Shown in pieces: positions 62,626-64,000 of a stretch of DNA of 64,000 nt. Origin of the DNA: Sipunculus nudus (taxonomy: Eukaryota; Annelida; Sipuncula; Golfingiida; Sipunculidae); the NCBI GenBank assembly GCA_026874595.1, contig CM049317.1, positions 28,211,401-28,275,400 of the forward strand, written 5' to 3'. A model generated the notes under the pieces. That model was not told the origin of the DNA. It was given only the letters and a program-made list of their open reading frames with translations, and ran no database searches. Positions within the stretch are counted from its first letter, which is position 1; the number at the start of each line of letters is the position of its first letter. Made by a program: the position numbers and the translations under genes.

Positions 62626-62884
62626 TTAACTTTCGTTCCATATGTTGTAGAGAATTCGCCACTGGTTGGTTGCCAAGTCCTTCTTCCACACCATCAGCGC
62701 TCTGAAAAAAAACAAGAAATCGTTTGCGGCGATCAAAACAATACACATTGAATTTAATCTGACATATAAAAAATCAACTCAGTTTTTGTTTAAATTTTAC
62801 TTTTTTTTCGTTTGCATGCAAGGATTAGTATTTATGGGATAAGTAAACATTTTTTTGTGAATAAAATGCCTTTTTAGTTACAGT

Positions 62885-62938
<54 letters not shown>

Positions 62939-63855
62939 TGTGTGTAGACTTATTAAAAGTGAGATGTCATATGTAGTGTCTATGGCCTGAATCAACCTAT
63001 TACTGAAAATATCGGTGTTCTGGACACAGATATGGATGGCTCACTTTCCAGTTTCCAGCACCTTTCCGTCCGCCCCGTCCTCTTCATATCTTAAAACTTG
63101 GACAGCGATATCTCCGAAGATCTCGATCCTGTCGTTACGCACGTACACTTCTTTCATTGTGTCCATGAACCGGTTGAGCATGGGGACAATTTCAGCTGAT
63201 AACAAATAGTGTTGTATAACTTTCACGATCTATCATAATAATTGAAAATAAATATTAATTAAATATAATATAATCACATATTGAGACGACTTAAAATAAT
63301 GAAATGTATAAGAGCAAGGAGGTGATAAAGTTTTCTTGAAAAATTCACTGATTTGCACTGATTTTTCTCTTATTCATTATAAATGTTATTAAATGTCTGG
63401 TTTTTCCAATACCATCAGACTTTATTTAAACAATTATACCTATCAATAAAAGAAACCATTCACCAAATTACTTTTCAGACATAAATTTAACGTTTTTAAA
63501 GGAGGTGATAAAGTTTTCTTGAAAAATTCACTGATTTGCACAGTTTTTTTTTTTCTTATTCATTATTAATGTAATTAACGTTTAAATTAAACGTTTTGAA
63601 TTAAATTTTGGATTTAATCAAAGGCTTTCTGAACTAAACGGAAACAATAGTAGATAGTAGATCAACACTACACATATTTTGTATGAATGATAATATGGCA
63701 ACTTATTTGACCTTTGCCCTCTCGTGCCGGCTCTCCAGGTGGCATACTGTAGGTCTCCGCCAGGTAGATCTGGTCGTACAGAGCTTCCGGATTAGGATTA
63801 CGGAAATGGGTATGATACACGTTCATCTGGGAAATGATTTGTTGTTCATCGCTCT
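62626..63855 (-). CDS. SnoaL/DUF4440-like (NTF2-fold) protein, 3' exons
   Basis: Three exons with matching phases: 63,855-63,712, 63,195-63,045 and 62,701-62,626 (stop TAA). The protein reads DEQQIISQMNVYHTHFRNPN, IYLAETYSMPPGEPAREGKA, IVPMLNRFMDTMKEVYVRND, RIEIFGDIAVQVLRYEEDG and ALMVWKKDLATNQWRILYNI, ending WNES. The MPPGEPAREGK loop, the FGDIAVQ strand and the terminal VWKK...WRILYNIWN strands match the DUF4440/SnoaL-like family, small NTF2-fold proteins of about 130 residues often made as stand-alone domains. The first exon with the start codon is not identified and probably lies upstream of 63,855, perhaps beyond the window. The visible exons have no lesion. The role is unknown. Confidence 0.75.
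62887..62935. repeat. (AT)n microsatellite in the last intron of the DUF4440 gene
   Basis: About 23 AT units. Confidence 0.95.
63314..63585. repeat. Direct repeat, about 80 bp, spaced 183 bases
   Basis: AAGGAGGTGATAAAGTTTTC and the following 50 to 60 bases occur at 63,316 and again at 63,499, almost identical, within the first visible intron of the DUF4440 gene. Confidence 0.8.
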
Positions 63856-64000
63856 CTGGAAAGATAAATCCAGTTTTTATGACACGTTGCATAAAAATAA
63901 AATAATATACCCATTGCTCTCATTGTTAGCTGTATTTTTCTTTCGAATGCTTAATGCAAAATGTGCGTACATTATTTCAAGATTGCCTCCGCCAGTAGGG

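Noticed and set aside
1-64000. CRISPR arrays, operons, rRNA or clear tRNA genes
   Set aside because: None found; the tandem repeats present have no spacer structure, and the genome is eukaryotic.

Overview
The window is eukaryotic nuclear DNA. It is AT-rich, its genes are split by GT-AG introns, and it carries long (AT)n tracts, several classes of retroelement and no bacterial-type operons. The mix (a Penelope-like element, an L1/Tx1-like LINE, a KRBA2-like integrase, a Gypsy relic, MITEs, expanded C-type-lectin-like receptors) suggests an invertebrate, most likely a lophotrochozoan such as a bivalve mollusc. The taxon is inference; no marker gene settles it.

The core is a small family of membrane-anchored proteins with two C-type-lectin-like domains (CTLDs), duplicated in alternating orientation. 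Gene 2 (minus, 21,523 to 17,386) has seven exons whose phases all join into an open 297-codon frame: signal peptide, CTLD1, CTLD2, stalk, transmembrane segment, then a stop. Gene 1 (plus, 50,908 to 57,962) has the same seven exons plus a separate cytoplasmic tail exon with a YxxPhi tyrosine motif. Copy 3 (plus, 25,165 to 26,956) has lost exons 1 to 7 and keeps only part of intron 1 and the tail exon. Copy 4 (1 to 660) is only a broken exon 1 with its flanks. A fragment of a monocarboxylate-transporter-like (MFS, SLC16-type) gene sits upstream of genes 1 and 2 on the same strand and was duplicated with them.

Gene 2 and copy 3 lie on the arms of a large imperfect head-to-head palindrome (about 5,153 to 20,975 against 25,165 to 36,745). 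Comparing the arms dates later events. A 5.7-kb L1/Tx1-like LINE (6,121 to 11,849, 9-bp target duplication) is absent from the right arm, where the empty site is visible. The right arm instead carries 5.7 kb of satellite-rich DNA (29,142 to 34,860). Comparing genes 1 and 2 exposes a 2.7-kb insertion in the last large intron of gene 1: a minus-strand LINE fragment itself interrupted by a 337-bp tandem array.

Layout: 1-660 exon-1 relic; 729-2,440 broken integrase gene; 3,147-5,122 Penelope-like element with inverted ends; 5,153-20,975 left arm with the LINE and gene 2; 21.5-24.5 kb upstream region and transporter exon; 25.2-36.7 kb right arm; 36.9-39.6 kb MITE-like repeats and a Gypsy relic; 39.6-43.8 kb nothing recognisable; 43.8 kb THAP-like exon; 44.5-45.6 kb transporter pseudogene; 50.9-58.0 kb gene 1; 58.7-62.6 kb repeats, a MITE and a long hairpin; 62.6-63.9 kb the 3' exons of an unrelated SnoaL/DUF4440-like gene. 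Exon coordinates were set by reading splice sites and phases by eye and may be off by 1 to 2 bases.
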